A stretch of DNA of 64,000 bases from QHCE01 sp038260095 (lineage in GTDB: Bacteria > Actinomycetota > Actinomycetes > Mycobacteriales > QHCE01): NCBI GenBank assembly GCA_038260095.1, contig JBBSOC010000001.1, positions 27,010 to 91,009 on the forward strand. The letters are read 5' to 3'. The notes under the pieces were generated by a model. The model had not been told where the DNA came from. It worked only from the letters and a program-made list of their open reading frames with translations, and searched no databases. The position numbers were made by a program, and so were the translations under genes. Positions 52,691-64,000 of this stretch are shown piece by piece (position 1 is the first letter of the stretch; the number at the start of each line of letters is the position of its first letter).

Positions 52691-53245
52691 ATGGCATTCA
52701 TGACAGTGATGCACCATGCGACTAACGACTGGACCGTCACGGATTTGGAAAACCTCCCGAATGACGGACTGCAATACGAGCTCATCGATGGGGTGCTGAT
52801 CGTGAGCCCGGCGCCGATACCGCTACATCAGCGCGCGGTAGGCAAGTTGTTTGCGGCTCTGAACAGTCACTGCCCACCTGAGCTGGAAGTGTTTTTCGCC
52901 CCGCTGGACTTTCAACCCAACTTCCGGACTTCAGTGCAACCGGATGTGTTGGTAGTTCGGGTAGCGGATCTAGGCGAAAAGAACCTTACAGTCGCACCGT
53001 TGCTCACCGTCGAAGTGCTCTCCCCCAGCACTCGCCGAAAAGATCTAGTGCTCAAGCGCTCGGTGTATCAGGATGCGAGGGTAGCAGCGTATTGGGTCTT
53101 CGATCCAGACGAGCCCAGTTTTCGAGCATGGGAACTTCGCGAAGGGCGATATGCGGAAGCCGGATTTGCCGCGGGGAAAGAGAAACTTACCCTCAACAAT
53201 CCCTACCCAGTGACAATCTGCCCAAGCGCCATAATCGCGAGGTAG
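52691..53245 (+). CDS. Uma2 family (DUF820) restriction-fold protein
   Basis: 184 residues from ATG 52691, which has AAAGGAG 4 bp upstream; ATG 52658 lacks a site. Uma2 marks: YELIDGVLIVSPAPIPLHQR near the start, TSVQPDVLVVRVADLG (the core Asp) and LTVEVLSPSTRRKDLVLKRS (the Glu-x-Leu strand). PD-(D/E)XK fold, usually found as scattered accessory genes; the function is poorly known. Confidence 0.9.
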   Translation: MAFMTVMHHATNDWTVTDLENLPNDGLQYELIDGVLIVSPAPIPLHQRAVGKLFAALNSHCPPELEVFFAPLDFQPNFRTSVQPDVLVVRVADLGEKNLTVAPLLTVEVLSPSTRRKDLVLKRSVYQDARVAAYWVFDPDEPSFRAWELREGRYAEAGFAAGKEKLTLNNPYPVTICPSAIIAR

Positions 53246-53308
53246 TTACAGCTTTGAGCGCTCGCATCCACCTGCCTACCGCAGGCTCGTCACGGCCCCA
53301 AGCCACGG

Positions 53309-53899
53309 CTAATTATCATGACGACGCGAACCTCCTTTTCCTCTAGTTCGAGGCTTGAGGAAGCTTGATAATGAAAAGCGACCACGCGACGAAGTGGGAC
53401 TTCCACCGCTTGCTTTAAGCCCTGTCAATGGCTTAACAGCAGCGGACGTTACCTCAATAACTTCTATTATGCTTGTCATGAAAGGCCGTGTAGCTTGGAG
53501 GTATCGATGTGCCTCTTGTTCCAAACCTCCGCTCCGAGGAAGGCCTTTAGCTAAGTGCGCCGCTATGAGCATGCCTACTGACAGAACTCTGAGCCTTATT
53601 TCTTCTGAAGGCGCGTCAGTTATATCCTCTCGCAATCTTAGAAGGTCGGTACGAAGGGCAGACGGCTCCAATCTTAGAAGGTCGGCGCGAGGGGCAGGCG
53701 GCAACGATGCGTGGAATTTTGCGATAGTTTGGTTATCTTCGGCCTTAGCCACCCACGGGGTTAATTGGTTACGCCGAGCATGAAAGTACTGAATCAGCCC
53801 TAGAGGCGCCTCTGGCCACAATCTGGTCACCTGCGAAATGAGCTCGTTCCACGGATTCCTTGGCTGCCTGATCGGCTGTTGCGGAGTGTCCTCGGCCAT
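53309..53899 (-). CDS. Hypothetical protein with internal repeat
   Basis: 196 residues, no recognised family. It is charged and helical in its first two-thirds; a 36-bp tandem duplication (53633-53668, 53669-53704) encodes two copies of an A-x-R-x-DLLRL-x-x-x motif. A hydrophobic stretch near residue 105-117 is too short for a clear membrane span, and the end is Ser/Arg/Gly-rich. Isolated between Uma2 and the TA pair. Confidence 0.6.
   Translation of the reverse strand: MAEDTPQQPIRQPRNPWNELISQVTRLWPEAPLGLIQYFHARRNQLTPWVAKAEDNQTIAKFHASLPPAPRADLLRLEPSALRTDLLRLREDITDAPSEEIRLRVLSVGMLIAAHLAKGLPRSGGLEQEAHRYLQATRPFMTSIIEVIEVTSAAVKPLTGLKASGGSPTSSRGRFSLSSFLKPRTRGKGGSRRHDN
53633..53704 (-). repeat. 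36-bp tandem duplication
   Basis: Two copies of a unit beginning CAATCTTAGAAGGTCGG, in frame inside the 53309-53899 gene. Confidence 0.75.
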
Positions 53900-54005
53900 T
53901 ATCGCTTCGCTCCCTATTACATAGAACCCTCAGCTGGAAGGCTGCACTGATTACCAACTCGCGCTAGCAGAAACCCGATCCTTCATGCTCACATACATCA
54001 ATAAC

Positions 54006-54032
54006 GCATATACGGCTTTACGCGGCGAACAA
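54006..54032 (+). repeat. Imperfect direct repeat, left copy
   Basis: GCATATACGGCTTTACGCGG... resembles GCATATATACGGCTTCATGC... at 55397-55425, in the same orientation. The right copy contains the end of the third PIN gene. The two repeats bracket the two convergent TA pairs. Confidence 0.5.
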
Positions 54033-54108
54033 CGACAGTGGTTGCCGCGTACGAAAAAACGCGGCTAACTACCATACGTGTGGCTTAATCCTATGGCAGA
54101 ATGGATTC

Positions 54109-54357
54109 ATGGTCAAAACCACGTTGTATCTTCCTGATGACCTCAAACATCAAATAGAGCAAACGGCTCGAGCTGAAGGTCGACCAGAAGCAGAGGTTAT
54201 CCGAGAAAGACTCGCCAAAGGGCTAGCTGATCAACCTCGTCGACCGCGGGGCCAATGGGGAAAATACCGCGGCACAGGGCCGTCGATCGCACGACACGTT
54301 GACGACTTCCTGACCAACAGTTTTGGAGCTGACGGGCTCGCCAATGATCGTGTGTGA
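54109..54357 (+). CDS. Ribbon-helix-helix antitoxin (VapB-like)
   Basis: 82 residues. The N-terminus MVKTTLYLPDDLKHQIEQTA is a ribbon-helix-helix DNA-binding domain; the rest would wrap the toxin. Overlaps the toxin start by 14 bp, typical of a coupled TA pair. Antitoxins of this kind bind their own promoter, which should lie in 53900-54108. Confidence 0.88.
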   Translation: MVKTTLYLPDDLKHQIEQTARAEGRPEAEVIRERLAKGLADQPRRPRGQWGKYRGTGPSIARHVDDFLTNSFGADGLANDRV

Positions 54358-54772
54358 TGCCAGTGGTCTCTACGCTGCCTATGACGCTAACGAAGAAGAC
54401 CACGTCGCTGTTATCTCCCTGCTCAATAGCACCGACGAAAAACTGCTCCTGTCCCCTTTCGTCCTAGCGGAGTTGGACTACCTAATCCTGCAACGTCTCG
54501 GGGGCGCCGCAGAACAGGATCTGCTAGGCGATGTCACTGCGGGGGTCTACCAACTTGAGCCATTCAGCAACAACGATGTTCGAACTGCGCAAAGCTACAT
54601 TGAGCAGTACTCCGACCTTGCCATTGGGCTAGCCGATGCCTCTAATGCCATCATTGCTAAGCGGTATCGAACAGTCCAAATCTTGACCCTAGACGAACGA
54701 CATTTCCGCGCCATTTCCCCGCTGACGCACGACCCAGCATTCACACTGCTACCGACCGATAGCCCTCGCTAG
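54344..54772 (+). CDS. PIN-domain toxin (VapC-like)
   Basis: 142 residues from ATG 54344 (MIVCDASGLYAAYDANEEDH). PIN acidic residues: the D in VCDASGL, E in LAELDYLIL, D in GLADASNAIIAK and D in TLDERHF. Probably cleaves tRNA or rRNA. Its stop TAG shares a CTAG with the stop of the next, convergent PIN gene (54769-54772). Confidence 0.9.
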   Translation: MIVCDASGLYAAYDANEEDHVAVISLLNSTDEKLLLSPFVLAELDYLILQRLGGAAEQDLLGDVTAGVYQLEPFSNNDVRTAQSYIEQYSDLAIGLADASNAIIAKRYRTVQILTLDERHFRAISPLTHDPAFTLLPTDSPR

Positions 54773-55182
54773 TTGATAGACGCTCGGGGTACCACCCATT
54801 CTTGACGTTGGCCTGTCAACTCAGCGATAAGCTCAAAGTCTCGGTCATAATGCAGAACGACGAGATTGTTTCTAGCCGCAGCCGCGGCCACCAGCAGATC
54901 CGGCAGCTTCCTGCCACGTAGTCCACGGTCAGCAAGGCCTCGTTGCACAGTACCTGCTTGGGTAAAATCGTCGGCTTGGATGTCCAGTTGTGGGAACAAC
55001 GCCACAGCATCCTGAATCTGATCCCATTCAGCCGCGTTCCATGCCGAAAATCCCAGCTCTAGGTCTGACATGGTACAGCGGCCGATCCGGCGATGAGTCA
55101 GCAGTTCGCGGAGCACGTGTTGCACTGCTGGCACCGCAAGCCTGGTCAACACGCTGGTATCAGCAAGATGAGTCAGCGCCAC
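54769..55182 (-). CDS. PIN-domain toxin (VapC-like), second pair
   Basis: 137 residues: LADTSVLTRLAVPAVQHVLR at the start (first Asp), SDLELGFSAWN, LPDLLVAAAAARNN and LHYDRDFELIAE with the remaining acidic residues. Ends on the shared CTAG with the opposing toxin gene. Overlaps its antitoxin by 10 bp. Confidence 0.9.
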   Translation of the reverse strand: MALTHLADTSVLTRLAVPAVQHVLRELLTHRRIGRCTMSDLELGFSAWNAAEWDQIQDAVALFPQLDIQADDFTQAGTVQRGLADRGLRGRKLPDLLVAAAAARNNLVVLHYDRDFELIAELTGQRQEWVVPRASIN

Positions 55183-55370
55183 GCAGTAGACCTATCTTCA
55201 AAGTCAAAGGACTCCAAAAAGCCTAAGCTGGCATCGATGTCGTGTTTCTCGACGGTGCGCTCAGCGGCGGCATTTAGCGCGGCGTTAACCGTAGCTTTTA
55301 TCGTCTGAGTACCTAAATGATCGCGGGCAGCCTGCAACGCTCGCTCATCAAGATCCACTAGATGCTTCAT
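55173..55370 (-). CDS. VapB-type antitoxin (DUF2191-like)
   Basis: 65 residues from ATG 55370: MKHLVDLDERALQAARDHLG and KATVNAALNAAAERTVEKHD. Short MetJ-like antitoxin of the VapB family. The open frame extends further upstream but that part is not conserved in character. Coupled to the PIN gene downstream. Confidence 0.88.
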   Translation of the reverse strand: MKHLVDLDERALQAARDHLGTQTIKATVNAALNAAAERTVEKHDIDASLGFLESFDFEDRSTAWR

Positions 55371-55410
55371 GAGGCCAGTATATCTTAAAAGAAGAGGCAT
55401 ATATACGGCT

Positions 55411-55779
55411 TCATGCGGCGAGCAGCGGGAGACGCGGGGCAAGCTTCGCCAGATCGTCCGGGTCACTGGTCACTACGGCGTGATTGTTCGCCAACGCGCA
55501 CATCACAACGGATGCGTCGATGAGGTCTACGTGTCCGAAACGACCGCAGAGTTCTCCAGCGGCCCTAGCGGCACGTTCATCAAGCGTAACTATGTCGACA
55601 CTCTTTGCGGTAAGAAACCGGGCGAGCCGGGCTTGAATCGCGCCGGTGCGCCAGACCTGCCCGAGAACGCCTACTGGGACAGATATTGGTAAATTGCGCC
55701 TGGCGGCGGCAAGTAAGAGCCCACCCATCCGCTGGGTTCCGCGGTCAATGCCGATGAGCACCCCAGCATCCAGGGTCAA
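55411..55779 (-). CDS. PIN-domain protein, no antitoxin
   Basis: 122 residues with a TTG start: MTLDAGVLIGIDRGTQRMGG, VDIVTLDERAARAAGELCGR and HVDLIDASVVMCALANNHAV with SDPDDLAKLAP carry the four acidic residues. Full length for a PIN toxin, but there is no antitoxin between it and rpoC (32 bp to the rpoC terminator). It may use the neighbouring antitoxin or be an orphan. Confidence 0.85.
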   Translation of the reverse strand: MTLDAGVLIGIDRGTQRMGGLLLAAARRNLPISVPVGVLGQVWRTGAIQARLARFLTAKSVDIVTLDERAARAAGELCGRFGHVDLIDASVVMCALANNHAVVTSDPDDLAKLAPRLPLLAA

Positions 55780-55788
55780 TCCGGCAAA

Positions 55789-55824
55789 GGAGGCCCCACG
55801 TGTAACTGCACACGTGGGGCCTCC
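55789..55824 (-). terminator. rpoC terminator
   Basis: Perfect 15-bp stem GGAGGCCCCACGTGT / ACACGTGGGGCCTCC, 6-base loop, 16 bp past the rpoC stop. The U tract after it is weak on the minus strand, but stem strength and position suit the end of rpoBC. Confidence 0.8.
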
Positions 55825-55840
55825 TCAATCTAAAACGGCG

Positions 55841-59761
<3,921 letters not shown>

Positions 59762-59948
59762 TTCTTTACCTCTTCTGAGTTAGTAGTTCAGAGCGCTTAG
59801 CAAAAGGGGTTCCGGCGCCTAGGCCGCATTGAATGTGAGGGCGACGATCGGTTTCGTCACACAAGCCGACGCGTATTGGCGATACGCGAGGCGCGGAGAC
59901 GGAAGCGAGCGTGGGTCTCACAGACTTCAACAACAACGGCGAGGCCCC

Positions 59949-62900
59949 CTAGACTTCTTCTACAGATGAAGGTTCACGACGGGAGAGGTCGATGCCTAGT
60001 TCCTCGGCCGCTCGGAACACCTCATCGTCGGTATCCCTCATCTCCACAGTCGCCCCGTCGCTGGACAGCACCTCAACGTTGAGGCACAGAGACTGCAGCT
60101 CTTTGAGTAGCACCTTGAATGATTCTGGAATACCCGGCTCGGGAATGTTCTCGCCCTTGACGATCGCCTCATAGACCTTGACTCGGCCCAGAATATCGTC
60201 GGACTTGATGGTGAGCAGTTCCTGTAGCGCGTAGGAGGCGCCGTAGGCCTGCATAGCCCAGCATTCCATCTCACCAAACCGCTGACCACCGAACTGCGCC
60301 TTACCACCCAGAGGCTGCTGCGTGATCATCGAGTACGGACCGGTGGAGCGAGCGTGGATCTTGTCATCCACGAGGTGAGACAGCTTCAGGATGTAGATGT
60401 ATCCGACCGTGACGGGCTCTGGGAATGGCTCGCCAGTGCGACCGTCGAACAGTACTGCCTTGCCATCGGAGGCAACGAGCTGCTTGCCATCACGGTTTGG
60501 TAGCGCGGAAGCCAACAAACCGGTGATCTCTTCTTCGCGCGCACCGTCGAACACCGGCGAGGCAACGTTTGTCCGCGGGGCACCCTTGCCGCCACCGCGG
60601 CCTGTTAGCTCCACTGCCCAATCCTTTGAGGCTACCGACGATGCGGAGACATCCCAGCCTTGGTTTGCCACCCACCCTAGGTGAGTTTCCAAGATCTGGC
60701 CGATGTTCATTCGCCCTGGCACACCAAGCGGGTTGAGCACTACATCTACCGGCGTGCCATCTGGCAGGAACGGCATGTCTTCGGCAGGCAAGATCTTGGC
60801 GATCACGCCTTTGTTGCCGTGTCGGCCCGCGAGCTTGTCGCCATCTTGGATCTTACGCTTCTGCGCGACGTAAACCCGGACCAAATCGTTTACTCCGGGG
60901 GCCAGCTCATCGCCAGCATCACGGTTGAAGGTGCGCACCCCGATCACAGTGCCGCTCTCGCCGTGCGGCACTTTCAGGGATGTGTCGCGGACTTCGCGAG
61001 CTTTCTCGCCGAAGATGGCTCGCAGTAAACGTTCTTCCGGCGTCAGCTCAGTCTCACCCTTTGGCGTGACCTTGCCAACTAGCACATCGCCCTGGCCGAC
61101 CTCGGCACCGATGCGGATGATCCCACGCTCGTCGAGATCTGCCAAAACATCCTCAGAGACGTTCGGGATGTCCCGCGTAACTTCTTCGGGCCCAAGCTTG
61201 GTATCACGGGCGTCGACCTCATGCTCATCGATGTGGATCGATGTGAGCACGTCGTCTTGTACGATTCGCTCCGACAGGATGATCGCGTCTTCGTAGTTCA
61301 GACCTTCCCAGGCCATGAACGCAACCAGCATGTTTTTGCCAAGCGCCATCTCGCCAGTGTCGGTGCAAGGACCATCGGCGATGACCTGCCCAATCTCGAC
61401 CCGGTCACCTTGCCGCACGATCGGGCGTTGGTTGATGCACGTGCCTTGGTTGGAGCGACGGAATTTATTGAGCAAGTAGGTACGTCTCGTGCCGTCGTCG
61501 TGCATCACAGTGACATAGTCGGCACAGACTTCTTCGACCACACCAGCTTGCTCAGAAACTTGTACGTCGCCAGCGTCCACCGCGGCCCGATATTCCATGC
61601 CGGTACCTACCAGCGGGGCCTCATTGCGCAGCAGCGGGACAGCCTGCCGCTGCATGTTCGCACCCATCAGCGCGCGGTTGGCGTCGTCATGCTCCAGGAA
61701 TGGAATCATAGCCGTGGCCACAGACACCATTTGGCGCGGCGATACGTCCATGTAGTCCACCGCGTTTGGCGGAATCAGGTCGACCTCGCCGCCCTTCTTA
61801 CGCACCAACACGCGCTCCTCGACAAAGTTACCTTGATCGTCGAGAGGAGCGTTGGCCTGTGCGATGACATAGCGATCTTCAAAGTCAGCAGTGAGGTAGT
61901 CGATCTGGTGCGTGACACGGCCCTCGGAAACTTTGCGGTACGGCGTCTCGATGACACCGAAGGCGTTGACCCTGGCGAACGCCGACAAAGCACCGATCAG
62001 ACCGATGTTCGGGCCTTCTGGAGTCTCAATCGGACACATACGACCATAGTGAGACGGGTGCACGTCCCGAACCTCCATGCCGGCACGTTCGCGTGAAAGG
62101 CCACCAGGGCCTAGCGCGGACAGGCGACGACGGTGGGTGAGCCCGGCGAGCGGGTTGACCTGGTCCATGAACTGGGAGAGCTGACTAGTGCCGAAGAATT
62201 CCCTGATCGATGCCACGACTGGTCGAATGTTGATCAGTGTCTGCGGAGTAATCGCCTCCACGTCCTGCGTGGTCATGCGCTCACGCACCACACGCTCCAT
62301 GCGCGACAGCCCGACCCGAACCTGGTTCTGGATCAGCTCACCGACCGTACGAAGTCTTCGGTTGCCGAAGTGGTCAATGTCGTCGGTCTCAAAGCCTGGC
62401 TCGTCCGCGTGTAGCTTCACCAAATAGTCGATGGTGGCGATGATGTCAGCTTCAGTAAGCACGTTGGTGGCGATGGGCTCATCAATGTCAAGCTTGCGGT
62501 TGAGCTTGTACCGACCCACCCTGGCCAGATCGTAGCGCTTGGGATTGAAGAACAAGTTGTCCAGCAGCGTTTGTGCGTTTTCCCGCGTAGGCGGCTCGCC
62601 TGGACGTAGCTTGCGGTAGATATCGAGCAGCGCCTCATCAGCATTACCGATATGGTCTTTTTCCAGCGTAGTGAGCATGACTGGACTATCGGCGAAATGC
62701 TCACGGATCCGATCCGCGGTCCAACCCAATGCTTTGAGGAACACCGTGACGGGCTGACGACGCTTGCGGTCAATGCGGATTCCCACCGTGTCACGCTTGT
62801 CGATGTCAAACTCGAGCCAAGCACCACGGCTAGGGATTACTTTGACGCTGGTGATGTCTTTATCCGACGTCTTGTCAGGCTGCCGGTCGAAATACACACC

Positions 62901-63392
62901 GGGCGAACGCACCAGCTGCGAGACCACTACGCGCTCGGTCCCGTTGATGATGAACGTGCCTTTCGGCGTCATCATCGGGAAGTCGCCCATGAAAACGGTC
63001 TGGCTCTTTATCTCGCCAGTAGTGTTGTTGATGAACTCTGCTGTGACGAAGACCGGAGCACAGTAGGTGAGATCTTTTTCTTTGCATTCTTCGATGGGTG
63101 CCTTCACATCCTCAAAGCGAGGATTACTGAAAGACAAGGACATCGAGCCGGAGAAATCCTCAATGGGAGAAATCTCTTCGAGTACTTCACCTAGGCCACT
63201 GGGTAATACCTCGGCGCCGTTTCGTAAACGAAAAGCGTCGTTACCGACCAGCCAGTCAAAGGATTCCGACTGGAGTGCCAACAGGTTGGGTACCTGAAGC
63301 TCTTCGACGATTTTGCCGAATGAGATGCGTTCTGGTTCGAGGCCATGTGAGCTAGTTGAAGGAGTCCGGGGTTCGAGGCTGGTGCCTGCCAA
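59949..63392 (-). CDS. rpoB: RNA polymerase subunit beta
   Basis: 1147 residues. Rifamycin pocket around residues ~398-425: FFGTSQLSQFMDQVNPLAGL followed by THRRRLSALGPGG. E. coli positions 518 and 522, usually Asn and Ser in actinobacteria, are Val and Ala. Asp516, His526 and Ser531 equivalents are kept. Other marks: RDVHPSHYGRMCPIETPEGP, AVNA-like LVAFMAWEGLNYEDAI and GRVKVYEAIVKGENIPEPG. Start at 63392 after a long leader. Confidence 0.98.
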   Translation of the reverse strand: MAGTSLEPRTPSTSSHGLEPERISFGKIVEELQVPNLLALQSESFDWLVGNDAFRLRNGAEVLPSGLGEVLEEISPIEDFSGSMSLSFSNPRFEDVKAPIEECKEKDLTYCAPVFVTAEFINNTTGEIKSQTVFMGDFPMMTPKGTFIINGTERVVVSQLVRSPGVYFDRQPDKTSDKDITSVKVIPSRGAWLEFDIDKRDTVGIRIDRKRRQPVTVFLKALGWTADRIREHFADSPVMLTTLEKDHIGNADEALLDIYRKLRPGEPPTRENAQTLLDNLFFNPKRYDLARVGRYKLNRKLDIDEPIATNVLTEADIIATIDYLVKLHADEPGFETDDIDHFGNRRLRTVGELIQNQVRVGLSRMERVVRERMTTQDVEAITPQTLINIRPVVASIREFFGTSQLSQFMDQVNPLAGLTHRRRLSALGPGGLSRERAGMEVRDVHPSHYGRMCPIETPEGPNIGLIGALSAFARVNAFGVIETPYRKVSEGRVTHQIDYLTADFEDRYVIAQANAPLDDQGNFVEERVLVRKKGGEVDLIPPNAVDYMDVSPRQMVSVATAMIPFLEHDDANRALMGANMQRQAVPLLRNEAPLVGTGMEYRAAVDAGDVQVSEQAGVVEEVCADYVTVMHDDGTRRTYLLNKFRRSNQGTCINQRPIVRQGDRVEIGQVIADGPCTDTGEMALGKNMLVAFMAWEGLNYEDAIILSERIVQDDVLTSIHIDEHEVDARDTKLGPEEVTRDIPNVSEDVLADLDERGIIRIGAEVGQGDVLVGKVTPKGETELTPEERLLRAIFGEKAREVRDTSLKVPHGESGTVIGVRTFNRDAGDELAPGVNDLVRVYVAQKRKIQDGDKLAGRHGNKGVIAKILPAEDMPFLPDGTPVDVVLNPLGVPGRMNIGQILETHLGWVANQGWDVSASSVASKDWAVELTGRGGGKGAPRTNVASPVFDGAREEEITGLLASALPNRDGKQLVASDGKAVLFDGRTGEPFPEPVTVGYIYILKLSHLVDDKIHARSTGPYSMITQQPLGGKAQFGGQRFGEMECWAMQAYGASYALQELLTIKSDDILGRVKVYEAIVKGENIPEPGIPESFKVLLKELQSLCLNVEVLSSDGATVEMRDTDDEVFRAAEELGIDLSRREPSSVEEV

Positions 63393-63940
63393 GATGCGTC
63401 CTTCCGAGTCCGGATTGGTTGTACGCCGGTGCGTGATGCGTCAGCTCTTGCCTAGCCCCGGGTGCTTACGACTTCGCGGCATACGCGAGGCGTACTAGAT
63501 CGTGGAGTGATAGGAAACGCATATACGTGATGAACACGCCAAATTTCCGGACACACCTGATGGTTGAAGACACGGGAGAAAAGCTAGAGGACAGCGCAAA
63601 TTAATACTCTAGCTCAGTGGCACAACACTATCGAACCCGGGTTAGGGATCTTTCTCCTCACCCCCGGGACACATGCCTTGCGTATAGGGTGCCCGCCGGA
63701 ATCGAAAGAGTCAAGAGCGCGCGGCAAATCATCTAGAGTGCCAGCTAGACAGACGTACCGTAAGGGCGGTTAGTCGATCTAGCCGTCGCGGTTAGGGGTA
63801 AAACCGCACTCGTCGCACGTGATCAACGGGAATCGGGGCCATGTTAATAGCACGTACTCGGAGATATATACGATCGCGATAAAACTTTGGCCGAGCGGGA
63901 CCTGAAGGCCTTCAGTTGGTGCCATGTCTCATATGGGTCA
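63393..63940 (-). promoter_or_regulatory. rpoB upstream leader, candidate promoter
   Basis: About 550 bp with no gene. On the minus strand, TAGAGT-ATTAATTTGCGCTG at 63592-63612 carries a TAnnnT-type -10 candidate and the TTTGCGCTG start-site sequence seen upstream of other actinobacterial rpoB genes, from memory. A second candidate is TTGACT near 63709. Assignment is tentative. Confidence 0.35.
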
Positions 63941-63970
63941 GGGGGCGTTGACCGTACGGGCAACGCCCCC
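63941..63970 (-). terminator. Hairpin after rplL (attenuator-like)
   Basis: Perfect 10-bp stem GGGGGCGTTG/CAACGCCCCC with a 10-base loop, just past the end of the partial gene. No strong U tract on the minus strand. A similar attenuator lies between rplL and rpoB in other bacteria. Confidence 0.6.
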
Positions 63971-63986
63971 AGCTGAGGTAGAGCCC

Positions 63987-64000
63987 TTACTTAAAGGTGA
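63987..64000 (-). CDS. rplL: Probable 3' end of rplL (L7/L12), partial
   Basis: Only the last codons are in the window: ...ACC TTT AAG TAA on the minus strand, giving a T-F-K end. rplL precedes rpoB in nearly all bacteria and L7/L12 often ends V-x-x-K. The call rests mainly on position. Confidence 0.4.

Noticed and set aside
61221..62096. 291-codon plus-strand ORF opposite rpoB
   Set aside because: Shadow frame; rpoB itself is intact and conserved across it.

Overview
The window comes from a chromosome of an actinobacterium (Actinomycetota). The evidence is an S10/spc/alpha ribosomal cluster in actinobacterial order ending in truA-rplM-rpsI-glmM, an oligoribonuclease gene beside tRNA-His, a lipoprotein L,D-transpeptidase of the mycobacterial/streptomycete Ig-YkuD type, a zinc-type S14, and RpoB/RpoC sequences that read as actinobacterial. 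Base composition looks only moderately GC-rich by eye. rpsD is absent between rpsK and rpoA, and Adk has a four-cysteine zinc lid; both fit Streptomyces/Bifidobacterium-like lineages better than mycobacteria. I do not assign a genus.

Layout. 1-3 kb (+ and -): flavin reductase-like protein, orn, tRNA-His, L,D-transpeptidase and tRNA-Lys. 3-5.6 kb: an isolated NYN-domain gene, about 0.7 kb without genes, and plsC. 5.7-32.2 kb: one long minus-strand translation block. Read in its own direction it is rpsL-rpsG-fusA-tuf, rpsJ-rplC-rplD-rplW-rplB-rpsS-rplV-rpsC-rplP-rpmC-rpsQ, rplN-rplX-rplE-rpsN-rpsH-rplF-rplR-rpsE-rpmD-rplO-secY-adk-map-infA-rpmJ-rpsM-rpsK, rpoA-rplQ, truA, rplM-rpsI-glmM. It is interrupted by one plus-strand membrane-protein gene and subdivided by several strong hairpins. 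32.7-39 kb: ATP-grasp protein, a broken 2H phosphoesterase gene, and two paralogous TPR-GGDEF diguanylate cyclases flanking a drug/metabolite-type (EamA) transporter. 39-45.5 kb: rimP-nusA-ylxR-infB-rbfA-truB. 45.7-51.2 kb: small membrane protein, GNAT acetyltransferase, rpiB, a DUF1015 protein and pepN. 51.2-55.8 kb: an accessory islet. It holds a DUF559 nuclease-fold gene between two long near-perfect palindromes, a broken AAA/DUF4143 ATPase, a Uma2-family protein, an unknown gene and three PIN-toxin genes, two of them with antitoxins. 55.8-63.4 kb: rpoC and rpoB, then the rpoB leader and the last codons of a probable rplL.

Most genes are housekeeping: ribosome assembly, transcription, initiation factors and cell-wall precursor supply. 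The less ordinary content is (1) a family of long palindromes at gene 3' ends; (2) many short tandem duplications that often copy the end or leader of a neighbouring ribosomal gene; (3) S12 with arginine at residue 88 and altered RpoB rifamycin-pocket residues; (4) tRNA-His with A at the discriminator; (5) rpoBC separated from the rpsL operon by about 23.6 kb; and (6) the accessory islet directly downstream of rpoC.
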